Below are positions 13,901 to 20,700 of a stretch of 64,000 nucleotides of DNA, one piece after another (position 1 is the stretch's first letter; each line of letters begins with the position of its first letter). The notes below the pieces were generated by a model. The model did not search any database, had not been told where the DNA came from, and saw only the letters and a list, made by a program, of their open reading frames with translations. The stretch is taken from NCBI GenBank assembly GCA_023238725.1, contig CM041534.1, positions 23,310,303 to 23,374,302 of the forward strand, written 5' to 3'. The position numbers and the translations under genes are program-made. Source of the DNA: Scortum barcoo. Taxonomy: Eukaryota; Chordata; Actinopteri; Centrarchiformes; Terapontidae.

Positions 13901-16900
13901 TGCTGAGCGGACAAGGGAGGCAGCGTGATAAGGACGAAAGCATGTTGTTGAAGGAGCTTATCGATGGGGGGAGTGTGGAGAGAAGCTGGAAGAAACTACA
14001 AGGAAAGCATGAAGCTAAAAAAATAACAAACTATCTGCAAACAACAAACCTGGAGGATTTTACGAAGCCATGAAGATACAGAATATTTAATCTGTGTTTC
14101 CTTCTTGCTTTAATAGAAAATAAAGCGAGGAAAGAGGAAACTGCAGTCTGAACAGATGCTCACATTCATAATGCCTTTCTGACCTACAGCTGACCCGGAG
14201 CTCACAGTCGGATGTTTGGAAGTGCTGCTTTTTACTCGTAAACATCCAACTGCAGAAATGAAAAAAAAAATGAAAAAAAAAAAAGCACAAACGTTTCATT
14301 TGCTGCCCCAGAAATACACCCACAAACTGGACATTAATACGCTGCTAAAGTGACAAACATACAAGCTGCAGACAGTTAGTTTAATAGATCATTTTAGTTG
14401 GATGAACAGCAGATTTAAGTCTGCTGGTGATTTGCAAAATAAATCGCTTAGTTCTGCTATAAAAACAGCTCTTACAGATGTCACAGGCAGGTTAAATAGG
14501 AATTTCAATGCCTGAATTATAGATTTCATTACCAATATCTCAAACTGTCGTCGTCATTCTCGTTGCTTTTTAATCAAAGTATTTACGAATGATAGCTCAT
14601 TTATGATCAATTGAAGCTACAATAACAAGTCGGCTGAGAGGTTAAAAAACAATCCTCCAGTGTGTGTTCTGCATCTTTTATTTCAGATAGTAAAAAATGT
14701 GGCTTCAACAAATAGCAAATTAATGAAAAAAGGATTCATAATCCATCTCTTAGAGCCTGACGGAGGCTGATAAATCAACCCTGCAGATATGTTTACATCA
14801 GAATATATATTTTAGCTGATAAGGAAAAAGAAATCGTGATAGAGAAATGTTTAAAATATGTTGAATTTACAAAACAGCGTCTCCATCATACAGTTTATTC
14901 AGCAGAGAGGACTCACAGATCGCTCAGCACACAACTCTCATATCTATAAATTCTTTAATAATCTAATTTAACGGACCAGAATCAGATTTAATGCCCAGTA
15001 GGTTCAAACATTCAAGCAATTTGTCTGGTATGTTGGAGCAGAACAACAAACACGATCCAGCAATGATCCTGTTTATGTAAAAAAGAAAAAATGGCTGAAA
15101 CATAATTTTTATGTTTTTAAAGATCACTATTGGGATAAAAAAAAAAAAAACAACTATGTATGTTTATGTTATCCCATCCTATTATTTTTAAAAGTGACTG
15201 TCCTCAGAGTCCAACATGTCCACCAATATCATTAAAGATTAACATTTTTATGAAGTACTGAATTAATCTTCAGGGGGAAAAAAAGACCAGAGGTGCTATT
15301 TTAACGCATTTAATAACGCATACAGTTTTTATTTAGAGTGGCTAATGTTAGGGTCTTCATCTAGTGAACAAATGAATGAATGAATTAATGGATGTTTATA
15401 ACTTTCAACAATCTGACAACTACAGACGTTTGTATGATTGCAGAGTTGGCCGTGAGAGAGTTAAAATACAGATAATAAACATTAAAAGCCTGTATTGATT
15501 TAATTTAGGATTAATTAATTTGAACATTTGAAGGGTTTTTTTTTGTAAAATGAAGCCTCATTATGCCAGAAGTTTCTCATCTTTATGAACTTTGTTTGTT
15601 GACATCAGCACTGTTTACAAGCCTGAAACTGGGAATAACAGCGGCTCAGGCGTCACCTGAACGCAGCATCAACACCTCAGCTGAATTATTTTTTAGAGGG
15701 AAACCCTGCAATGTGCATTAAAAAGAAAATGTTCAATTTTAAAAGAGAAATCGAGGTTGTGTTTGCGGTTAGCAGCAGACGACGTGAAGCTCTGCGGCTT
15801 CTCTTTCTGGACTTGTGCAATATCTGTGGCAGCTGTGACTATTTTTCCCCACCAGCAAAACAAATCGGTTCACACTCGCGAAGGTGACGGGCGAAGCTTT
15901 GGGAAATCTGAGAGTACGTGTTATTAAGCTGCAGCAATCGTGACCACGAGAAAATGCTAAAAAAGATTATGTTTAGTTAACAAGAATAAAAAGATGACAC
16001 TGACTTGATGCAACTTCAACATCTAATGTGTCTTTATACTCAAACATGAGACACCAAGAGGAGATGAAATTCAGTTTTTTGGTTTGAAACTGAACAAATA
16101 ATCGATTATTTTGACAGATAATTGTGATTTATATGCAAAATATAAAGATAATTTGCAGTTTTTCTCTGTTTTGCATCATTTTGACTTGAATATATTCGTG
16201 TTTTGGACAAAGTCGACCCCCTGGAGTCTTGCAAATTGTGATTTTTGGACATTTTATACAGAAGATGGATCCTTAAATTTACAAAATAACACACATTGAT
16301 GAATGAATGAAGATACTGAAGAAGTGGCAGTCCCTGGTGTTTTATCAGCTTCGCCTGCTGTAAAATAGCCACTAATTTCATCAGGAGATTATTAATAGAC
16401 TGTGATGGCAATAAAAATAAAAACTGCACAACAAGAGTGAATGAAGTGTGAAGGCCTCGTTGTGATCTATAATTCAACTTTTCTCACAGGACAGGACAAA
16501 AAAACAAACAAAAAAACACAGCTTTGTTCAAGTTTGGGTGAATGCATGTTATAATTTCAACCCAAAACAGAAGAAATACACAATCCTGGCACAATCCTAC
16601 AAAATGACACTCCTGAACAGGGACAGGCCTGCAGACCCAATAACACATGAAGCTGCATTATGAGGCTTTGCACACACACACACACACACACACACCAGGG
16701 CAGAAATTAAACAGCTTTACATGCACACACAGGCAGAAAACTACATGCAAACATCAGCTGTAGTTTGTTTGTGCACACACACACACACACACACACACGG
16801 AGCTGTAAATGTCAGTGTGCAGGATTCGTGCAGATGCCTCCTCTGGGAAGTTACCTACCTTGTTTTGGAGGCCAGAAAAGCGAGTTTGATTAATCCGTGT

Positions 16901-16971
16901 GTGCAGATCTGGATGCCCTCCTTCTCTATACTCGCCACTTTCAAGCTGTGCTCTAAAATGTGAAGCTCCAT
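1868..16971 (-). CDS. castor2: castor2 (GATSL2), cytosolic arginine sensor family subunit 2; complete, nine coding exons
   Basis: Join (minus strand): 16971-16859, 11029-10959, 9248-9055, 6185-6053, 4982-4859, 4679-4569, 3587-3505, 2217-2123, 1930-1868. This gives 987 nt and 328 residues; mammalian CASTOR2 is about 329. From family knowledge, CASTOR proteins are cytosolic, consist of four ACT-like modules, form homo- or heterodimers, and bind and inhibit GATOR2, lowering mTORC1 activity. CASTOR1 is released by arginine, whereas mammalian CASTOR2 homodimers are reported to be insensitive. Seen here: the N-terminus begins MELHILEH, followed by FSLTETPEDYT (from residue 42), GVTKIAKSVIAPLAD (95-109), STYQTDFIL (118-126), LSSPSN (179-184), FSFSLIEGYISLVMD (229-243), WKMVRIGGQPLGFDECG (264-280) and STFKFDHALVPEEN (299-312). 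CASTOR1 pocket residues Ser111, Glu277 and Asp304 correspond to Ser113, Glu278 and Asp305. CASTOR2-type residues (IAKSV, VRERDLP, NGFVKPKL) separate it from CASTOR1. The C-terminal nine residues diverge from mammals. All introns are GT-AG and no lesion is seen. Confidence 0.96.
1985..2119 (-). mobile_element. hAT-like MITE fragment inside castor2 intron 8
   Basis: Read on the minus strand it begins ACTGCAACGATTACTCGATT and continues with TTTTGGGATTTTGAGCTGTT, matching the common fish repeat whose end reads TAGRGCTGCAACRATTA. It makes up most of the 192-nt intron (1931-2122) and starts within a few bases of the 5' splice site. Confidence 0.55.
2123..2217 (-). CDS. castor2: castor2 coding exon 8
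   Basis: This 95-nt exon encodes residues 277-308 (DECGIVAQISEPLA, ADIPAYYISTFKFDHAL). Glu278 and Asp305 align with the arginine-contacting Glu277 and Asp304 of CASTOR1. The acceptor is TTTGCAG and the donor CTG|GTAAGA. Intronic bases right after the donor belong to a MITE-like repeat. Confidence 0.96.
2218..3504 (-). other. castor2: castor2 intron 7
   Basis: This 1,287-nt intron has GT-AG borders. I see AT-rich single-copy-looking sequence with no exon or clear element. Confidence 0.85.
3505..3587 (-). CDS. castor2: castor2 coding exon 7
   Basis: This 83-nt exon encodes residues 249-276 (RFPNNVLFTSASGELWKMV, GGQPLGF) plus one base of Asp277, the entry to the fourth ACT module. The acceptor is CTTAAAG and the donor TTG|GTGAGA. 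Confidence 0.95.
3588..4568 (-). other. castor2: castor2 intron 6
   Basis: This 981-nt intron has no exon. The exon-proximal 4200-4440 is more complex than its surroundings but has no recognised element. Confidence 0.85.
4569..4679 (-). CDS. castor2: castor2 coding exon 6
   Basis: This 111-nt exon encodes residues 212-248 plus two bases of Arg249. A variable Ser/Glu-rich loop (KESAASSEDSN) is followed by the highly conserved IRFFSFSLIEGYISLVMD. The acceptor is TTGTCCAG and the donor AAAG|GTGGAG. Confidence 0.96.
4859..4982 (-). CDS. castor2: castor2 coding exon 5
   Basis: This 124-nt exon encodes residues 171-211 plus two bases of Gly212, containing PRPIIHPLSSPSNMFCV, SLDPDTLPSVATLL and DVMFYSGG, the start of the third ACT module. 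The acceptor is TTTTTCAG and the donor GG|GTGAGA. Confidence 0.96.
4983..6052 (-). other. castor2: castor2 intron 4
   Basis: This 1,070-nt intron is largely occupied by a degenerate teleost repeat (5361-5732), listed separately. Confidence 0.85.
5361..5732 (+). repeat. Percomorph interspersed repeat ('AGTACTTTTACTT' family), copy 1
   Basis: Segments AGTAATTAAGTACAATTT, TTCCATTTTATGCTATTTTA, TCACAGAGGGAAA, GCTCCACCTGAACCAGCTGC, GCCATTCTGCATGATGAGTA and GATCTGAGTACTTCT follow the order I recall for a very abundant fish repeat. Related copies lie at 24625-24835, 27025-27150 and 37795-37995. This copy is old and diverged. Confidence 0.6.
6053..6185 (-). CDS. castor2: castor2 coding exon 4
   Basis: This 133-nt exon encodes residues 127-170 (VRERDLPMVMHTLSSEF, RVVNGETVAAHNLG, TNGFVKPKL) plus one base of Val171. 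It ends the first ACT pair and enters the inter-domain linker. The acceptor is GTTCAG and the donor TCG|GTAAGT. Confidence 0.97.
6186..9054 (-). other. castor2: castor2 intron 3
   Basis: This 2,869-nt intron contains an AT-rich repeat-like stretch near 6465-6780 (AAGTTTATTTAAGTAACACT followed by A-rich sequence). The rest has no recognisable exon or RNA gene. Confidence 0.8.
9055..9248 (-). CDS. castor2: castor2 coding exon 3
   Basis: This 194-nt exon encodes residues 62-126, from ELPQSEH through DATWLALNVVSG to STYQTDFIL. It carries the GVTKIAKSV strand and the pocket segment DHNISV (109-114), where Ser113 is equivalent to CASTOR1 Ser111. The acceptor is TTCGCAG and the donor CTG|GTGAGC. 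An Asn-Ala-Ser-rich loop (residues 84-92) is slightly variable between fish and mammals. Confidence 0.97.
9249..10958 (-). other. castor2: castor2 intron 2
   Basis: This 1,710-nt intron contains a hAT-like MITE (10002-10305). A GC-richer, CpG-containing block (10660-10930) lies just upstream, in genomic order, of exon 2. No exon other than exon 2 is seen. Confidence 0.85.
10002..10305 (+). mobile_element. hAT-like MITE, near full-length degenerate copy
   Basis: It starts TAGAGCTGCAACAATCAGTC. The interior has GGCAACTATTCTGATAATCA and TTTCAGCTTTTCAAATATGA, and it ends with AGACAAAACAATTAATCAGT, giving the two related ends expected of this fish family. It has no coding capacity. Confidence 0.6.
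10959..11029 (-). CDS. castor2: castor2 coding exon 2
   Basis: This 71-nt exon encodes Arg38 (last base) to the first base of Glu62, including CKFFSLTETPEDYT and VDEEGFK, which belong to the first ACT module. The acceptor is TTTTTTCAG and the donor AAAG|GTGGGC. Confidence 0.95.
11440..11645 (+). repeat. Teleost interspersed repeat fragment ('AAATATCTCAACA' family), copy 1
   Basis: It contains GAAATATCTCAACACCGG, TCACATTTGGTGCAAATATT, TAATGACTTTGGTGATCC and CTAGCGCCACCAGGAAGG in the order of a well-known fish repeat. Relatives on the opposite strand lie at 57505-57690 and, as a short piece, near 51262-51310. Confidence 0.6.
16013..16265 (+). repeat. MITE-containing repeat segment, partner of 18301-18510
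   Basis: It shares TATACTCAAACATGAG-like sequence, GAGGAGAT, ATTATTTTGACAGATAATTG and CAAAATAT with 18301-18470. The interior (TTTTGGACAAAGT, TGGACATTTTATA) is typical of the hAT-like fish MITE. Confidence 0.5.
16671..16798. repeat. Two (CA)n microsatellites in castor2 intron 1
   Basis: Near-perfect CA runs at 16671-16695 and 16774-16798. The second lies about 60 nt inside the intron from the exon 1 donor; in the transcript both read (UG)n. Confidence 0.95.
16859..16971 (-). CDS. castor2: castor2 coding exon 1 (start codon)
   Basis: This exon encodes residues 1-37 plus two bases of Arg38. The ATG at 16971-16969 has A at -3 and G at +4, a good initiation context. The MELHILEH N-terminus matches the CASTOR family. 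The donor is AAG|GTAGGT. The reading frame stays open upstream through a (CA/GT)n microsatellite, but homology supports this Met as the start. Confidence 0.96.
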
Positions 16972-16988
16972 CTTTTGCGTCTTCTCAT
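16953..16988 (-). promoter_or_regulatory. Upstream ORF overlapping the castor2 start codon
   Basis: An ATG at 16988-16986 lies 17 nt upstream of the castor2 ATG in another frame. It opens an 11-codon ORF (MRRRKRWSFTF) that ends at TAG 16955-16953, inside exon 1. Its context is weak (C at -3, A at +4), so ribosomes could leak past it. It matters only if the transcript includes it, which is likely given its proximity but unproven. Confidence 0.4.
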
Positions 16989-17031
16989 TTGAGAAGCGAC
17001 TAAAAAAAATGTGTGGAAAAAAACAACAGCA

Positions 17032-17070
<39 letters not shown>

Positions 17071-17117
17071 AAATCCTAACAGACTTTCAAGATGAGATGC
17101 ATTGAATAAATAAATAA

Positions 17118-17149
<32 letters not shown>
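17032..17149. repeat. Compound (CA)n(GA)n ... (AAAT)n(CA)n microsatellites
   Basis: CA then GA runs at 17032-17070, AAAT repeats about 17104-17120, and CA repeats 17121-17149. They lie 60-180 nt upstream of the castor2 ATG, in probable 5' UTR or proximal promoter. Confidence 0.95.
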
Positions 17150-17153
<4 letters not shown>

Positions 17154-17358
17154 ACGGGCCGAGCAGGGAGTGTTAAATAGAGGAAAAACAGAGGCAGGCA
17201 GGGAGGAATAAAGACAGCAGAGAGGTAAAAAAAAAAAAAAACCTGAGCAAACTGCTGTCAAACCTGCAGCGGAAACGCTCACACTTCTGGTCACGGCTTT
17301 TCAGAATAAGAGCTCACACGCAGGGCCAGTTCACAGAAAACAAACAAAGAAAACACAT

Positions 17359-17383
17359 AAATATATATATATATATATATATA
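17359..17383. repeat. (AT)n microsatellite upstream of castor2
   Basis: An uninterrupted AT dinucleotide run about 390 nt upstream of the castor2 start. It resembles TATA boxes only through its repeat nature. Confidence 0.95.
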
Positions 17384-17449
17384 AACCCAGACACACTGTT
17401 GAACATAATTTGAAAAGGTTATGCTATTTTCTTTTCTATATTTGTTATC

Positions 17450-18200
17450 TCTATATGCCAAATATGGATCTGCAACTACTAAAGCGATAACCCTCCAGTG
17501 AAATCAACAAATTGTCCATTTAACGCTTAATTTTTTATAAAGACACGTACCACAATGTAGAACAACATCTTAGTTAGTTACACTTATTTTTAAACTAATT
17601 GAGGCATAACCCCCAGTAAAAAGTTGCGTGTGAAAATATTGAACTACTTTGTAGGAAGTTACATTAATTTGCTTTTTGGCTCGATGATAAAAAGAAAAAA
17701 CAAAAAAAAAACAGTGATACCAGTCAAATTTCTGTATGCTAATTAAACTAATTAAAAGTGCTTTTAACACTTAATTATTTTACAACAATGTAGAACAACA
17801 TTTCTGAGGAGGTTATGCTTATTTGCTTTCTGACTGGATGATTAAAAACACAATACCAGTTTAATTTCTAACGACAACTTGTGCTTTTAACACTTAATGT
17901 TTTGTAAAGATTGTACTACAGTGTAGAACAACATTATAGGAAGTTATTTACTTTCTGACGCTAGTCTAATTTCTGTATGTTAAATTAAACTAACTGAGTC
18001 ATAACTCCCAGTAAAAATGACTAATTGTGCTTTTAACACTTTTCCTAAAGATTTTATTACAATATCAAACATTTTTGAGGTGGTTAAAAAGGAGCTACTT
18101 ATTCCTGTATGCCAAATATGAAGCTGAAGCTACCACAGCCATAACCTCCAGTAAATACAGCAAACTGCCCTTTTAATGCTCACATTTTTGTAAAAAATTA
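17450..18200. repeat. Degenerate tandem array, unit roughly 120-150 bp
   Basis: Recurring modules in fixed order: ATAACCYCCAGTAAA-like, GTGCTTTTAACACTTAAT-like (near 17520, 17755, 17878, 18027, 18165), and CAATGTAGAACAACATT-like (near 17550, 17785, 17918). The spacing suggests five or six diverged copies. It lies about 0.5-1.2 kb upstream of the castor2 start. Confidence 0.6.
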
Positions 18201-18300
18201 GACACACTGTTTTAGTTAAATTAATTTTTACAGTGGCAAATAGGTGAGTTTTGTTACTGTTGGACTTAGCCAGGCTAGCAGGGAGAGATTTGTTTCCCAT

Positions 18301-18510
18301 ATTACCTAATGTGCCTGCATACTCAAACATGAGAGGAACATCCAGCTGAGAGGAGATAAATGATGTTTTTGAGTGTAGGACTGCAACAAATATTGATTAT
18401 TTTGATAGATAATTGTGATAAATAATTTCTTACAGCAAAATATGCTAAATATGATCTAATTAAAGCTTCTCCAATAAGAGACTTTGCAACATTTCCCTGT
18501 TTTACACTGC
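18301..18510 (+). repeat. MITE-containing repeat segment, partner of 16013-16265
   Basis: It contains ATACTCAAACATGAG, GAGGAGATAAAT, AGGACTGCAACAAATATTGA and TTTTGATAGATAATTGTGAT, paralleling 16013-16180 on the other side of castor2 exon 1. Confidence 0.5.
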
Positions 18511-20406
18511 GACCCTCATTCATTTCAATGTGAACGTGCTCAGTGAGTGCTGGGTTGTTTGCAGAGCTCTTGTTCTGAAGGTGCAGCGGAAGGCCGCCCC
18601 CCCTGCAGCCTCCTGCAGCTTGTCGGATCTGTTGAATGGAGAGCTGCTCCCCATGTTTGCTCTCCGACTGGAATAGTTAGCAGCTGGTCGGACTGAAACA
18701 AACAACTTGCCATTCAAACGGAGGGGGCGGGTCTGCAGAGGCGTGGGGCATCATGGGAAATGATGTTCTGCAGCACTGCATGTCAGTATAAAATACAGGG
18801 AGGATTTTAAATGAAACTCCTGACTTTAGGTTTACATCTGTCTGCATGTTACTGTTGTTGTTTTTATTATTTATTATTTCTCTATACATGTACATAAATA
18901 TTCAGACACAGTATTTATATATACACTTTTATATATTTATACATGTACATAGCAGTTTAATGTTTATGTTTACCTTGTTATATGTATATATATCTACATA
19001 TCTTTATTTATGTGTATGTATATTGAAAGTGTCATTAAAACCAGAGTCAGATTGTTTGTATTTTTACTCAAACTGGGTCAACAAGCTGACTCTGATTTTA
19101 TTTTAATGTATTTGAGTGAAATACCTAAAAAAAAAGAGAAATATAGTAAGAAATTATATCATACACAAACACAGTACATTATATTTATTTACTTTGACTA
19201 TACAAATGAATTGTCCTTATTGAGGCTGTGTAGTCACTTGATTGAGTCCTGCTGATGTAAAATAACAAGCAACCATTATATAAATATTGGTATCTTTATG
19301 GATAATTACATCAATATATTTAAAGTTTATGGTGCTACATATCACAAATGTGCAATCTATTGTATGTATGCACTCACAGAGATGGAAAATAATATTGTGA
19401 TATAGTATATAATGTAATATAATATAGTGAGAAAAATGACTAAATGTTTTATACCTGCAAATATCACTGTATGTGTGTGTGATATTTATATATATTTATT
19501 TAATACTCAGTAGATGTATTTATGAACATGCTGTTCCAACCTGTCATTTATTTTAACGTCACACTGTTCACCTTCCTACCACAGTATTATTTTATCTATA
19601 TTGTATTATTATTCCTATATTTCAACTTCTCCACTATGTTATGCCTTAAAGTCAACTAGTTGTTGACTCTGATGATCAGTTTCTCTTTCGTCTTGTTCGA
19701 ACTCCTTCGACGTATTTGAGTCCTTCGTGTTTGAGAGAACGTTTTGCATTAAGTTGAAGCTTACTCGACCTTCCAGCGTTTTACCACCGGGCACCTTTTG
19801 AGTAGCAGCTGAGGGGCATTTTTCAAGGTTAAATTCACAGTAATTGGCATCCTGTTGCGTCTCTGGTGTTTTGAATCTGTATGTGAACGGTTATCTCCCA
19901 CTGCGAGGCTCCTCTGGATAAAACCGCACAAACCACATTCGAGGCCAGAAGCGACGCGGCGTGATTAAAGCTGCTTCGCTTCAACCTACACCCTCCATCG
20001 TGGTGTTTACACGAGTGGGACGACTGCTCCTCTCTCATCTTCCATCTTGGCTTTTTAGTCTGTAATCTGCTTGTACACAGTTCCCTTTTGTCTTTTTGCT
20101 CGTTAACGCCGAACCACATTGTGTATTTCAACACGTGGAATAATTTGGTTTGTGTTTATGGTTGATTCCTGCTGATTTACACTCCTTTGGTCCACTTGTT
20201 GAGAGACCAAGAGACTTTGTGTTCATTGAGCATCAATTATCTCTTAGCAGTTTGATTTGATTGCACCACTAAAGTACAAAGACAGCCATAGTGTGTGCTG
20301 CATCATTATGTAATGTTGTACCTCTGTGTCTGTCATCATGCGTATTCCTAAATAAAGTTATATTTAATCAAATTACCAAAAAGTAACTGATGCAGAGTTA
20401 TCATAC

Positions 20407-20700
20407 TACTACTACTACTACTACTACTACTAATAATAATAATAATAATAAACTTTTATTTATATAGCATTTTTCAAAACAAGTCACAAAGTGCTTTACA
20501 GGATTAAAACATGACAAGATTAAGAAAACTGAAATCAGATTCTCAAAAATACAAAAGAAATAGATTCAACAATAAAGATAAGAACACAGCTGCTAACGAT
20601 AACACAGATAAGACATGTTGGAAATAAAATAGAGATGTAGTAGCATCAATGAAAGGCTTTTTTAAGTTTAAAAAAGTGTTTTAAAAAATCTCAAATGTGC
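20407..20700 (-). mobile_element. Retroposon 3' end (LINE-like tail) with (ACT)n(AAT)n
   Basis: On the minus strand the sequence reads GTAAAGCACTTTGTGACTTG then ATGCTATATAAATAAAAGTT and a (TTA)n/(AGT)n tail, the usual 3' end of a fish LINE/SINE family. No reverse-transcriptase reading frame remains. Confidence 0.55.

Larger units (their letters stand above)
11030..16858 (-). other. castor2: castor2 intron 1
   Basis: This 5,829-nt intron has a fish repeat fragment at 11440-11645, a CpG-containing complex block at 12540-12960 that may be regulatory, A-rich tracts near 14260 and 15140, a MITE-like segment at 16013-16265, and (CA)n runs close to exon 1. No further coding exon is seen. Confidence 0.8.
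16972..18900. other. castor2 5' flank / probable 5' UTR and promoter region
   Basis: No other exon is seen. It is dominated by microsatellites and decayed repeats. A GC-richer patch at 18580-18760 is the only less repetitive block. I cannot place a transcription start site. Confidence 0.5.

Noticed and set aside
16855..17145. Longer castor2 N-terminus starting at 17145 and reading through microsatellites
   Set aside because: The extra residues are CV/SL-type repeats encoded by CA and GA runs. The family N-terminus is MELHILEH, and that ATG has a good context.
17355..17390. TATA box upstream of castor2
   Set aside because: The TATATA sequence is part of an (AT)n microsatellite and gives no independent evidence of a promoter.
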